The notes under the pieces were generated by a model. It saw nothing but the letters and a program-made list of their open reading frames with translations, was not told the origin of the DNA and did no database searches. This document shows, piece by piece, positions 16,996-26,063 of a DNA stretch of 64,000 nucleotides. How positions within the stretch are numbered: the stretch's first letter is position 1; each line of letters opens with the position of its first letter. The stretch is from positions 1 through 64,000 of the forward strand of contig CAJKDY010000011.1 in the NCBI GenBank assembly GCA_905198835.1. Direction: 5' to 3'. Position numbers and translations under genes: made by a program. The stretch comes from an uncultured Eubacteriales bacterium. Its GTDB lineage: Bacteria; Bacillota; Clostridia; Oscillospirales; Oscillospiraceae.

Positions 16996-19232
16996 AAACC
17001 AAGCTCAAAACGACCGCTTTTGCCCTGGGCGGCAATACGCTTTTGCTGTTTTTTGGCCTGTTTGGCGGGGTATATTCTCTCACTACCCCCTTTGACCTGG
17101 CCTTCTCGGATGTTGTTTTTGGGGTGGTCTGTCTGTCGGCGGCGCTGGTCGGGCTACTACACACCCTGACCAATGGCCGACTGCGGCTACTGCTGTCTTT
17201 GGCGGTGTGCGCGGTGGTGGCGCTGGCGGTCTGGTGGCGATGGGACAGCGTGTTTTTAGGCGCCCAGGTGATATTTCACAAGATCTCCCTGGCCTTTCAC
17301 CAGGAGCTCCCCCAGATCCTCTACTATGAATTGCCCTCGACGCTGTCTGAGCGGGCCTTGTGCGCTCATGCCAGCCGCTTTGTGTGCACGATGATACCGC
17401 TGCTAGGGCTGTGGCTGGGGGCGTGGCAGCTGCAGGGGCGGGCGGCCTGGCCCGCGGCTTTGGCCGTTGGCGTTTTGCCGGGTCTGAGCCTGTTTATCCT
17501 CCGCTCCCCCTCCGCCCTGACTTTGGGAGCGGTGCTGCTCTATTTGGCGCTGTCCCTACTGTGCCGGAAGGGCTACCAGCGCGGCGTCTGGCTGGGCGGT
17601 CGGAGAGTGGTGACGGCGGCGACAGCCGTGGCGGCAGCCATGGCCCTGATCGCGCTCATCTTCCCGCAAAGCAGCTACCAGCGGCCCGCCTGGGTGGAGA
17701 ACTTACGCATCCGTGCCAAGACAGCGGCTCAGAGCTGGACCTTCAGCGGTGGTAACAGCAGCGACCAGCCAGGGGTCTATACCTTCCGCCGCTTCGGCTC
17801 GCCCAGTTTTGACGGCCATACGGTGCTGACGGTGCGTTCTGAATTCTCCGGCCATGTGTTGCTGCGGGGATGGTCGGCGGCGGAGTACACCCGCTACGGC
17901 TGGCAGCCCCTTAGCGAAGAAGCCCTGGCCGCTCTGCCGATTGCGGAAACGGACAGCGGCCCCTGGTCCTACCCCGCCCATGCCGTGCTGGATTCCGGCG
18001 AGGCCGGACCGAGCTGGACCATGCACATCACAGAGGCCAACATTGCCGGGGCATATTACTATACTCCTTACTTCCCTGCCTCCATGTATACCGGCGCCGT
18101 CTTCCAAGCAGATTCCTACATCGCCCGCCGGACTCAACATTCCCAGTACGATTTTGACTTCTTGGCCCCGGAGGAGGTCCCCGCGGTCGCTCAGGTAGGC
18201 TGGGACGGCGGCGCCTATTACGGCGAGCGGTCATACCGGGGCTTTGTCTACCAGAACTATCTGAACGTGCCCTATGATCTTCTGAGCGACGAGGCCGTAG
18301 CGATCATTCGCGACGCCGCCTGGTCTGCCAACGGTGAGACCCAGGCCTCCTATTCCGACCAACGGGGCCAGCGCATGGCTCTGGCCCAGGCCGTGGCCGA
18401 CTATCTGGCCTCCTTTACCCACTATGACCTCTCCACCCCGGCCCAGCCCCTGGGCCAGGACTTCGTGTCCTACTTCCTCACGGAAAGCCGCCAGGGCTAC
18501 TGTGCCCACTACGCCACCGCCGCTACGCTGATCCTGCGGGAGCTGGGCGTGCCCGCCCGGTTTGTCGGCGGCTACGCTGCCGACCTGCCGGGAGGCGGTC
18601 AGAGCGTCAACATCCCCGACCAAAACGCCCATGCCTGGGTAGAGGTCTATGTCGACGGCTTTGGCTGGCAGCCGGCGGACGTGACCCCCGCCGGGGCCTT
18701 TGGGCCGGGGCCGGAGCAGGCCGTCCCCTCCCAAGCGCCCTCGGCCTCTCCCAGCGCCGCCCCCTCGACCAGTCAGGCTCCCGCCTCAGCCTCGCCATCC
18801 CCCTCGGTCTCACCCAGCGTCACCCCCGCTCCCGGCCAGGGCCCCGCCCCGGCCCAGGCAGGCTCCGCCGCTATGCCTGCCGCTGTGTGGTGGTGCTTTG
18901 GTCTCATTTTGACCATGGCGACTTTGCCGCTTGCCCTCTGGCTCCGACGGCGTCTGCGCCTTCGCCGCTGGAGGCAGCGGTGCGGCCAGGCTGACGCCAA
19001 CGCGGCGGTCATCTGGCTCTACCGCTATCTGGAGGCGCTGGAACGCCGACTGGGCCGGGCCATCCCCGAAGAAGCCCTCGCCCTGGCTCAAAAAGCCGCC
19101 TTTAGCCAGCACACCCTGACCCAGGCCGAACGGCAGACCATGGAGGGCCTTGTCCGTCAGGCCCACGACGCCGCCAAGTCCCAGCCCCTGGGCACACGGC
19201 TACGACTGCGGTGGGTCTGGTGCCTCACTTGA
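16992..19232 (+). CDS. Transglutaminase-like membrane protein
   Basis: A 746-residue polytopic protein. Five or six N-terminal spans (about 1-220) lead to a large extracytoplasmic part. The transglutaminase-core triad is visible: Cys in QGYCAHYATA near 503, His in NAHAWVEVYVD near 547 and Asp in PADVTPAG near 562. Residues about 575-620 are a Pro/Ser/Ala-rich linker. A last span near 627-650 and a basic cytoplasmic tail follow. The family acts as a protease or amide transferase; its targets are unknown. It is coupled to DUF58 by ATGA and ends at a strong hairpin. Confidence 0.9.
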   Translation: MKTKLKTTAFALGGNTLLLFFGLFGGVYSLTTPFDLAFSDVVFGVVCLSAALVGLLHTLTNGRLRLLLSLAVCAVVALAVWWRWDSVFLGAQVIFHKISLAFHQELPQILYYELPSTLSERALCAHASRFVCTMIPLLGLWLGAWQLQGRAAWPAALAVGVLPGLSLFILRSPSALTLGAVLLYLALSLLCRKGYQRGVWLGGRRVVTAATAVAAAMALIALIFPQSSYQRPAWVENLRIRAKTAAQSWTFSGGNSSDQPGVYTFRRFGSPSFDGHTVLTVRSEFSGHVLLRGWSAAEYTRYGWQPLSEEALAALPIAETDSGPWSYPAHAVLDSGEAGPSWTMHITEANIAGAYYYTPYFPASMYTGAVFQADSYIARRTQHSQYDFDFLAPEEVPAVAQVGWDGGAYYGERSYRGFVYQNYLNVPYDLLSDEAVAIIRDAAWSANGETQASYSDQRGQRMALAQAVADYLASFTHYDLSTPAQPLGQDFVSYFLTESRQGYCAHYATAATLILRELGVPARFVGGYAADLPGGGQSVNIPDQNAHAWVEVYVDGFGWQPADVTPAGAFGPGPEQAVPSQAPSASPSAAPSTSQAPASASPSPSVSPSVTPAPGQGPAPAQAGSAAMPAAVWWCFGLILTMATLPLALWLRRRLRLRRWRQRCGQADANAAVIWLYRYLEALERRLGRAIPEEALALAQKAAFSQHTLTQAERQTMEGLVRQAHDAAKSQPLGTRLRLRWVWCLT

Positions 19233-19237
19233 GCGCA

Positions 19238-19273
19238 AAAAACCGCCTCTGGATACATCCAGAGGCGGTTTCG
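19238..19273 (+). terminator. Terminator of the feoAB-moxR-transglutaminase run
   Basis: A strong hairpin: AACCGCCTCTGGAT pairs with TCCAGAGGCGGTTT, between converging genes. An A6 run precedes it and only TTT follows, so it would serve degV from the other side as well. Confidence 0.75.
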
Positions 19274-19288
19274 CTGTCTCGCTGTTTT

Positions 19289-20155
19289 TTATGGCCGCAA
19301 CCGACGGCTGATACCCATGCCAAAGGCGTCGGGCCCAGTGTGGCAGATGACGGAGAAGGACAGCGGCTCAAAGTGCATTCCAACACCCGCGGGCAACGCG
19401 GCTTGGACCTGCTCCACCCAGCTGGCCTCCGCCTCCGGGTCTTGAAAGCTGCCGGCCACGCCTACGCTGACGCTCCAGCCCTTTTCCAGCATCTCCGCCG
19501 CCGCCTGGGCCGCCAGCTCCGCCGCCTGCTTGCGGCAGTTGGCAACGCCCCGGACCTTGGCGATAGCGTCAAAGCGCTCTCCGTCGCATTTCAAAAGCGG
19601 CTTGATGTTCAGCACCGCGCCCAGCGCCGCCGTGGTGGCGGTGCAGCGGCCGTTTTTCTTGAAGTACTTCAGGGTGTCCACCCCCAGGTAGATCACCGAG
19701 TCCATACCGCCGGCTTCCAGCTCCGCGCGGATAGCGGCGGCGTCCATCCCCTCCTTCGCCATGGCGATGGCATCCATGACAGCGTCATACTCGCTGACCG
19801 AGATGCGGTGGTCATCCACCACCTGGACCTTGCCGTCGTAGTCCGCCGCTAGGCCCTGGGCCGTGGCGCAGGAGGCGCTGAGTCCGCTGGACATGGGAAT
19901 ATGGACGATCTGGTCAAACCCCTGGGCCAGAACGCTGTCCCACATGGCCTCCACATCCGCGGGCGCGGGCTGGGAGGTGGTGGCGTCGGCCCCGGCGGCC
20001 AGACGCTGGTAAAACTCCTGATGGGTCAGGTCCACCCCTTCAAAATAGGTCTTGCCGTCCAGGATCACCGGCATGGGCAGCACGAAAATGCCCAGTTCCT
20101 TTCCCTTTTCGGGAAAAATGCCGCTGTTGCTGTCGGTCACGATGGCTGTCTTCAT
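19289..20155 (-). CDS. DegV family fatty-acid-binding protein
   Basis: A 288-residue DegV/FakB-type protein. Such proteins hold a fatty acid for the FakA kinase. The N-terminal TDSNSGIFPE and the lipid head-group loop SSGLSASCATA are diagnostic, and the C-terminal GPDAFGMG closes the site. No fakA kinase gene is in the window. An ATG start follows a clear minus-strand promoter. Confidence 0.88.
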   Translation of the reverse strand: MKTAIVTDSNSGIFPEKGKELGIFVLPMPVILDGKTYFEGVDLTHQEFYQRLAAGADATTSQPAPADVEAMWDSVLAQGFDQIVHIPMSSGLSASCATAQGLAADYDGKVQVVDDHRISVSEYDAVMDAIAMAKEGMDAAAIRAELEAGGMDSVIYLGVDTLKYFKKNGRCTATTAALGAVLNIKPLLKCDGERFDAIAKVRGVANCRKQAAELAAQAAAEMLEKGWSVSVGVAGSFQDPEAEASWVEQVQAALPAGVGMHFEPLSFSVICHTGPDAFGMGISRRLRP

Positions 20156-20211
20156 GGCGTCTCCTTTCGCGGTCCTTCTCTCTCCAACAGGCCCGCTCTC
20201 TTGAAATGGTA

Positions 20212-20240
20212 ATTATAACCTATTTTATCCCAGAAAGCAA
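20212..20240 (-). promoter_or_regulatory. degV promoter
   Basis: On the minus strand TTGCTT (20240-20235), 17 bp, TATAAT (20217-20212), about 57 bp before the degV ATG. It separates degV from the upstream ygiQ run. Confidence 0.7.
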
Positions 20241-20284
20241 GGGCCTCGCCAGAGTTTTTTCGCGGTTTTTCATTTAATTGTAGA

Positions 20285-22258
20285 TTATCTTCCCTTGCGT
20301 TTGACGCCGCCGGGCTTGGCCTTTGGCTTGGCCCAGCCCGCCTTGCGCTTGGGCGGCTGCGCGGTCTTCGCCTTGGGCTTGAAGGGAGTCTTAGCGGCTC
20401 CGCCCCGCTCCTTGGGTCCTCTGCCCTTCTCCGGCGGGCGCTGAGAGCGGGGCTTGTCCGGCCGCAGAAGGCACTCCTTGCCGTAGCCGATCAGGTCCTC
20501 CCGATGGGTCTGCTTCAGCGCCTCCAGCACCAGAGGTCGCTTTTCCGGCCGCTTCCACTGCATCAGGGCCCGCTGCATGGCCTTCTCATGAGAGGACTTG
20601 GGCACGAAGACCGGCTCCATGGTCCGGGGGTCCAGGCCGGTGTGGTACATACAGGTAGAAAGGGTCCCCGGCGTGGGATAAAAATCCTGGACCTGCTCCG
20701 GCTGGCGGCCTGAGCGGTTGAGCCAGCAGGCTAGCTTGACGGCGTCTTCCAGCGTACAGCCGGGGTGGGAGGACATCAAATAGGGTACCAAATACTGCTC
20801 TTTTCCATACTTTTTGTTCAGAGAATCATATTTCTGCCGAAATTTCTCATAGACGGCGATATGGGGCTTGCCCATGTAGTCCAGCACGCTGTCCACGCAG
20901 TGCTCTGGGGCCACTTTCAATTGCCCAGACACATGGTGTTCTACCAATTCGCGCATAAACGCGCCGGACTGATCCTGCAAAAGATAATCAAAGCGGATGC
21001 CCGAGCGGATAAAGACCTTCTTCACCCCCGGCAGGGCCCGCAGTTCCCGAAGGAGCTTCAGATAATCGCTGTGGTCGGCGTCCAGGTTGGGGCAGGGCTC
21101 CGGGGCCAGGCAGGCCCGGCCCTTGCAAAGGCCGCTCTTGAGCTGCTTTTTGCAGGCCGAGCGGCGGAAGTTGGCGGTGGGGCCGCCCACGTCGTGGATG
21201 TAGCCCTTAAAGCCCGGGTGCTGGATGAGCTGTTTTGCCTCTCGCAACACGCTCTCATGGCTCCGGGATGTGACCATCCGCCCCTGGTGGAAGGCCAGAG
21301 AGCAAAAGTTACACGCGCCAAAGCAACCGCGGTTATGGCAGATGGAAAAGCGGACCTCCTCAATGGCGGGCACGCCGCCCATGGCGTCGTACATGGGATG
21401 GGGCTCCCGGACGTAGGGCAGCTCGGCCACCCGGTCCAGCTCCGCCGTGGTCAAGGGCATGGAGGGCGGGTTGACCACCAAAAAGCGGTCTCCATGGGCC
21501 TGCAAAATGGCACGGCCCACAATGGGGTCATGCTCCTGATACTGCACCATGTTGGCCTTGGCGTAGGCCCACTTGTCGGCGCAGACCTCCTCAAAGGAGG
21601 CGCAGGACACCTTGGGATAGACACACTCCCCCGGGTCCTGAGTCAAAAACGCCGTCCCTTTCACATCCCGGATCCGGTCTACCGGTGTGCCCGCGCGCAA
21701 CCGGGCCGCAATGTCCAGGGTGGCGCGCTCGCCCATACCGTAGGTCAAAAGGTCCGCGCCGCTATCCACCAAAACGCTGCGCCGGACTTTATCGTCCCAG
21801 TAGTCATAGTGGGCAAAGCGGCGCAAGGAAGCCTCCAGTCCGCCGATGACCACAGGGACGCTTCCAAAGGCCTGGCGGGCCAGGTTGGCGTAGACGATCA
21901 CCGCCCGGTCAGGCCGCAGGCCCATCACATTTCCCGGGGAATAGGCATCCTGGCCGCGGCGGCGCTTGGCCACGGTATAGTGGGCCACCATGGAGTCGAT
22001 ATTCCCCGCCGACAGCAGCACCCCAAGCTGGGGCCGGCCATATTCCTTCAGCGAAGCGGGGCTGTGCCAGTCGGGCTGGGCGCAGACGCACACCCGATAC
22101 CCCTCGCTCTCCAGCAGCCGGGCGATGATGGCCGTGCCAAAGGAGGGGTGGTCCACATAGGCATCGCCGGTAATGACCAGGAAATCGTAGCTCTCCCAGC
22201 CCCGGCGGTCCATATCTGCCTTGGAAACAGGCAGGAAATCCTCAGCTCTCAAATCCAA
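20285..22258 (-). CDS. ygiQ: YgiQ family radical SAM protein
   Basis: About 657 residues. YgiQ proteins are radical-SAM enzymes of unknown reaction. The N-terminal VTGDAYVDHPSFG, the GGLEASLRRFAHYDYWDDKVRRS region split over two motifs, and the radical-SAM cluster C..NRGCFGACNFCS are present. The C-terminus ends in a Lys/Arg/Pro-rich tail of about 55 residues. A TTG at 22258 is taken as the start because the family's N-terminal FLP...DM...GW segment lies downstream of it and GGAG precedes it. This makes the gene overlap the upstream fusion gene by 17 bp. The ATG at 22213 is the alternative. Confidence 0.88.
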   Translation of the reverse strand: MDLRAEDFLPVSKADMDRRGWESYDFLVITGDAYVDHPSFGTAIIARLLESEGYRVCVCAQPDWHSPASLKEYGRPQLGVLLSAGNIDSMVAHYTVAKRRRGQDAYSPGNVMGLRPDRAVIVYANLARQAFGSVPVVIGGLEASLRRFAHYDYWDDKVRRSVLVDSGADLLTYGMGERATLDIAARLRAGTPVDRIRDVKGTAFLTQDPGECVYPKVSCASFEEVCADKWAYAKANMVQYQEHDPIVGRAILQAHGDRFLVVNPPSMPLTTAELDRVAELPYVREPHPMYDAMGGVPAIEEVRFSICHNRGCFGACNFCSLAFHQGRMVTSRSHESVLREAKQLIQHPGFKGYIHDVGGPTANFRRSACKKQLKSGLCKGRACLAPEPCPNLDADHSDYLKLLRELRALPGVKKVFIRSGIRFDYLLQDQSGAFMRELVEHHVSGQLKVAPEHCVDSVLDYMGKPHIAVYEKFRQKYDSLNKKYGKEQYLVPYLMSSHPGCTLEDAVKLACWLNRSGRQPEQVQDFYPTPGTLSTCMYHTGLDPRTMEPVFVPKSSHEKAMQRALMQWKRPEKRPLVLEALKQTHREDLIGYGKECLLRPDKPRSQRPPEKGRGPKERGGAAKTPFKPKAKTAQPPKRKAGWAKPKAKPGGVKRKGR

Positions 22259-23396
22259 TGTATTTCTCCAAATAGTCCAAGGGGACCCGGCTGCCCGGCG
22301 CTTCCCCGATCTTGTGAAAACCGTACCGGGCATAGAATTTCTGGGCGGGTGCGTTGTCCGGCGCGCACCGTAGGCGCAGCCGGTCGCAGCCCAGGTCCCG
22401 AAACACGCTGACAGCCTGGCCGATGAGCTGCACCCCTAGGCCCTGGCCCCGATATTCCGGCAGCAGGTAGAGGAAGGGCACCGGCCCATAGCCCTGGGCC
22501 TTGGCGGTGGGGATGTCCAGTTGGACAAGCCCCGCAGGCTCGTCGCCCAAAAGAGCCAGCCACAACGCCTCCGGGCTCTGCCGGGCCTGGGCCTGGGCGT
22601 CGCATAAGAAGCCCTCGCCGTCAAACTTGTCCAGGGAGCCGTGGATGGTGACCCAGGCGTCCCGGCGGCAACGGTAGTAGAAATCCCCTTCTCCTACCGG
22701 GTCCAGCGTCCGGTAGCGGAAGTTGGAATCGGCGGAAAAGCCCGCGTCGGGCCGCCACCACTTCTGCTTAGCAAAGGTGGAGAGGTCGCCGGAGAGGTGA
22801 CTGTTGTCATTTTGGAAACGGATGGTCCACGCGCCGGCGTCGTACTCCACCAAACTGACGCCGGTGTTGTCGCAGTGGGGCGTCTGGGCCCCCTCCTCCA
22901 CGGGCCTTCCCATCAGCGCCGTCATCAGGTTCCGAAGGGCCATGCCGTGGGTGGCCACGGCGATGGTCTGGCCGTCGTGGCGCTGGGCCAGCTTAGTCAG
23001 CGTGGACACCAAACGCTCTCGCAGAATGGGAAAGGTCTCGCTGCCCGCCACGCCCCAGCGGGGGTCGTTGGCGTTGAAATAGTCCAGCTGCTCCGGGTCC
23101 CGGTGGGCGATCTCCCCCCAGGGCAGATTCTCCCAGCAGCCCAGGTCCACCTCCCGCAGGCCGGGATCGGTGTGCAGGGTCAGGCCATGGGTCTCATAGA
23201 TGGCGGAGGCGGTCTTCATGGTGCGGTAGAGGTCGCTGGAATAGACAGCGTCCACAGGGACGTCCCGAAACCGCTCCCGCAGAGCCGCGATCTGCTCCAG
23301 ACCACGGTCGGTCACCAGGGAGTCGTACTGCCCCTGGCTGCGGCGGTAAAGGTTGCCCTCAGCCTCAGCGTGGCGAATGAGATAAATACGTGTCAT
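22242..23396 (-). CDS. Histidine phosphatase - GNAT acetyltransferase fusion
   Basis: A 384-residue two-domain protein. Residues 1-205 are a phosphoglycerate-mutase-like histidine phosphatase: phospho-acceptor His9 in LIRHAEAEGN and His150 in VATHGMALRN. Residues about 225-384 are a GNAT domain with the acetyl-CoA loop LLPEYRGQGLG and the C-terminal APAQKFYARYGF motif. Neither substrate can be read from sequence. There is no internal stop or restart, so it is a real fusion. It lies 20 bp after pyrD and overlaps ygiQ. Confidence 0.87.
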   Translation of the reverse strand: MTRIYLIRHAEAEGNLYRRSQGQYDSLVTDRGLEQIAALRERFRDVPVDAVYSSDLYRTMKTASAIYETHGLTLHTDPGLREVDLGCWENLPWGEIAHRDPEQLDYFNANDPRWGVAGSETFPILRERLVSTLTKLAQRHDGQTIAVATHGMALRNLMTALMGRPVEEGAQTPHCDNTGVSLVEYDAGAWTIRFQNDNSHLSGDLSTFAKQKWWRPDAGFSADSNFRYRTLDPVGEGDFYYRCRRDAWVTIHGSLDKFDGEGFLCDAQAQARQSPEALWLALLGDEPAGLVQLDIPTAKAQGYGPVPFLYLLPEYRGQGLGVQLIGQAVSVFRDLGCDRLRLRCAPDNAPAQKFYARYGFHKIGEAPGSRVPLDYLEKYIGFES

Positions 23397-23416
23397 CGCT
23401 TCTCTTCCTCTCAGTC

Positions 23417-24337
23417 TTACCAGGGTAACACGCCGCCGGTCAGGTCCCGTGCGGCGGTAACGCCGTGGGCCTGGCACCAGGCGTCCAGGCCCTCGATGGT
23501 CTTGATGGGGGCCATGGGATCGGCGAAGATGGCGCTGCCCATGCCCACCGCCGTGGCTCCCGCCAGCAGCATCTCCACCGCCGTGGCGGCGTCATAGACC
23601 CCGCCCATGCCCAAAATGGGCAGGTCCACGGCGTTGTGGACCTCCCACACCATGCGCAGGGCCACCGGTAGCACCGCCGGACCGGACAGCCCGCCGGTAT
23701 TCATATGTAGGATGGGGCGGCGGGTATTGAGGTCGATGCGCATGCCACGAAGGGTGTTGATGAGGCTAATGGCATCCGCTCCGGCATCGGCCACGGCCCG
23801 GGCGATCTCGGTGACGTCGGTGACGTTGGGCGAGAGCTTTACCATCACCGGCGTCTTGCCCGCATGGGCTTTGGCCTCCCGGGTGACCTCCGCGGCCAGC
23901 TCGGGCCGGGTGCCGTAGGCCAGCCCGCCCGCCTTCACGTTGGGGCAGGAGACATTGACCTCGATCATGGGAACTCCCGCGGCGGAGAGTTTTTCGCACA
24001 TCTGGCCGTATTCAGCGGGGGTGTTGCCGGAGATATTGGCGATGATGACCGTGTCCAACTCCATGAGCCGCGGCCACTCCGTTTCCAAAAAGGCGTCTAC
24101 ACCGGGGTTTTGCAGACCCACGGAGTTGAGCATCCCCATGGGGGTCTCGGCAATCCGGGGCGGCGGATTACCGTTTCGGGGGTGCAGGGTCAAGCCCTTG
24201 ACACACATACCGCCCAGCCGCTCCACGTCAAAATACTGGCCGTACTCCTGGCCAAAGCCAAAGGTGCCCGATACGGGCACGATGGGGTTTTTCAGCCGGA
24301 CGCCCGCCAGGGTCACAGAGAGGTCCACCTTAGACAT
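23417..24337 (-). CDS. pyrD: Dihydroorotate dehydrogenase B, catalytic subunit
   Basis: Oxidises dihydroorotate to orotate with FMN, passing electrons to PyrK and NAD+. 306 residues. It has the N-terminal KNPIVPVSGTFGFG, the NVSCPNVKAGG segment whose cysteine is the class 1B active-site base, and the FMN/phosphate loops GMGGVYDA and GATAVGMGSAIFADP. The start overlaps pyrK by 8 bp, matching the usual PyrK-PyrDB complex. Confidence 0.95.
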   Translation of the reverse strand: MSKVDLSVTLAGVRLKNPIVPVSGTFGFGQEYGQYFDVERLGGMCVKGLTLHPRNGNPPPRIAETPMGMLNSVGLQNPGVDAFLETEWPRLMELDTVIIANISGNTPAEYGQMCEKLSAAGVPMIEVNVSCPNVKAGGLAYGTRPELAAEVTREAKAHAGKTPVMVKLSPNVTDVTEIARAVADAGADAISLINTLRGMRIDLNTRRPILHMNTGGLSGPAVLPVALRMVWEVHNAVDLPILGMGGVYDAATAVEMLLAGATAVGMGSAIFADPMAPIKTIEGLDAWCQAHGVTAARDLTGGVLPW

Positions 24338-25103
24338 TCCAGTCCACCTCCTGGGCGTTGAATACCGGGCCGTCCTTACAAACGTGCTTCATGGAGCCGC
24401 CCGCCATCTGGACCGCGCAGCCCAGGCACGCCCCTACGCCGCAGGCCATGCGCTCTTCCATGGACACCTGGCAGGGCAGGCCATATTCCGCCGCCGCCGC
24501 TGCCACGCCCCGGAGCATCACCTTGGGCCCGCAGGCCAAAACAGCTGTAAAGTCTTTGTACTTGTCAAGCACCGCCCGCACGCCGTCAGCTACATAGCCT
24601 TTTACGCCAAGGCTTCCATCATCGGTGTAAAGGCGAACATCTTGACAGACCTCCGCGAACTGGGGCAACAAAATGGCCCGCTCCGCCGCACGAAAACCCA
24701 GTACCGCCACGGCCTTGCCGCCAGTATACTGGGCACAGCCGTATAGCGGCGGCACGCCGATCCCGCCACCGGCCAGCAGATACCGTCCACCGGGGTCCAT
24801 GCTAAATCCATTGCCCAGAAGTCCCAGCACGTCCAGCTTGTCCCCGATTTCCCGGCGAGCCAGCCAGTCGGTGCCCTGGCCCCGGACCTCGAAGACGATG
24901 GACAGGCCGCCCTCAGGCACGTCGTCCTGGCAGGCCGCCACCGAGATGGGCCTCCGCAGCAGCCGGGAGTGGCCGCACTTGATGTGGACGAATTGGCCCG
25001 GCGCCCGGAAAGTCTTTTCGATCATCCGGCCGCACTCCAGCTGGAACCACCAGGTATTGGGCCCGACCTGGTGTTTGTCGATCAGTCTGCAGCTCTCTTG
25101 CAT
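24330..25103 (-). CDS. pyrK: Dihydroorotate dehydrogenase B, electron transfer subunit
   Basis: A 257-residue FAD and 2Fe-2S protein that carries electrons from PyrD to NAD+. It has FAD-binding RRPISVAAC, the NAD-domain LAGGGIGVPPLYG, and four cluster cysteines in CGVGACLGC...C near the C-terminus. The ATG at 25103 (MQESCRLID) is preferred to a longer in-frame extension that runs into pyrF. It is coupled to pyrD by overlap. Confidence 0.94.
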   Translation of the reverse strand: MQESCRLIDKHQVGPNTWWFQLECGRMIEKTFRAPGQFVHIKCGHSRLLRRPISVAACQDDVPEGGLSIVFEVRGQGTDWLARREIGDKLDVLGLLGNGFSMDPGGRYLLAGGGIGVPPLYGCAQYTGGKAVAVLGFRAAERAILLPQFAEVCQDVRLYTDDGSLGVKGYVADGVRAVLDKYKDFTAVLACGPKVMLRGVAAAAAEYGLPCQVSMEERMACGVGACLGCAVQMAGGSMKHVCKDGPVFNAQEVDWNV

Positions 25104-25123
25104 GGGCGTCGCCTTCTCTCTTT

Positions 25124-26047
25124 TTATACAATGGTGACGTACTTTTTGATGTCTTCCCGCATGGCAATGGCAGCCTGCTTGGCGGCTTCCTGGTAATTTT
25201 CCTCGCCATTCTCCACCTTTTTCCATGCGCAAAGGATGCCCCGGGAGGAGTTGATGACCGCGCCCCAGCCATAGCGGTCAAAGGCGTGGCGCACATCCTC
25301 GGCGGTGCCGCCCTGAGCGCCGTAGCCGGGGACCAGGAAGAAGGTGTGCTCCATGCGGCGGCGCAGCTCTTTGAGCTCGGCGGGATAGGTGGCCCCCACC
25401 ACGGCTCCCAGGGTCTGATACCCTCTCTCGCCTTCTGAGCCTTTGCCCAGTCGGGCACATAGGTCGGCCATGACGGTGTAGACCTGCCGGTCACCGGCAA
25501 TCAGGTCCTGGAGCTCCCCGGAGGAGGGGTTGGAGGTCTTCACAAGCAAGAATACGTCCTTGCCCTCGTCCTTGGCGATGTTGAGGAAGGGCAAAATGGC
25601 GTCGGAGCCCATGTAGCCGTTGATGGTGACGCAGTCGGCGTTGAAGGGAGAAAGGGCCTTGCCGCCTACCGCGCTCTTGCCCAGCCAGCCCTCAGCGTAG
25701 GCCTGGGCGGTGGAGCCAATGTCGCCGCGTTTGATGTCGGCAATGACGTAGTAGCCCTTGTCGTGAGCGTACTGGATGGTATCCGCCAGAGCCTTGACGC
25801 CGGGCCAGCCCAGCAGCTCGTAGTAGGCCGCCTGGGGCTTGACGGCGGGGACCACGCCCTGAAGGGCGTCCATGAGGTCGCAGTTATAGCGGTACACCGC
25901 CTGGGCCGCACCCTCCAGGCTCTCGCCGTACTTGTCAAAGCAGGATCTCACCAGGGCTTGGGGAATGTACTCCAGCCGGGCGTCCAAACCGGCCACAGTG
26001 GGGTTTTTCAGCTTGCGGATCTTCTCTTGCAACGTATCGAATGCCAT
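25124..26047 (-). CDS. pyrF: Orotidine 5'-phosphate decarboxylase (long type)
   Basis: A 307-residue OMP decarboxylase of the longer subfamily common in actinobacteria and clostridia. It makes UMP. The catalytic ADIKRGDIG (Lys-Asp network) is at about residue 100. The N-terminal VAGLDARLEYIP and the phosphate-binding VPGYGAQGG are also seen. It lies 16 bp after pyrC and 20 bp before pyrK. Confidence 0.94.
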   Translation of the reverse strand: MAFDTLQEKIRKLKNPTVAGLDARLEYIPQALVRSCFDKYGESLEGAAQAVYRYNCDLMDALQGVVPAVKPQAAYYELLGWPGVKALADTIQYAHDKGYYVIADIKRGDIGSTAQAYAEGWLGKSAVGGKALSPFNADCVTINGYMGSDAILPFLNIAKDEGKDVFLLVKTSNPSSGELQDLIAGDRQVYTVMADLCARLGKGSEGERGYQTLGAVVGATYPAELKELRRRMEHTFFLVPGYGAQGGTAEDVRHAFDRYGWGAVINSSRGILCAWKKVENGEENYQEAAKQAAIAMREDIKKYVTIV

Positions 26048-26063
26048 ATATAATTTCTCCTTT

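Noticed and set aside
18715..18850. Low-complexity repeat in DNA
   Set aside because: It is the Pro/Ser/Ala linker of the transglutaminase protein, read in frame.
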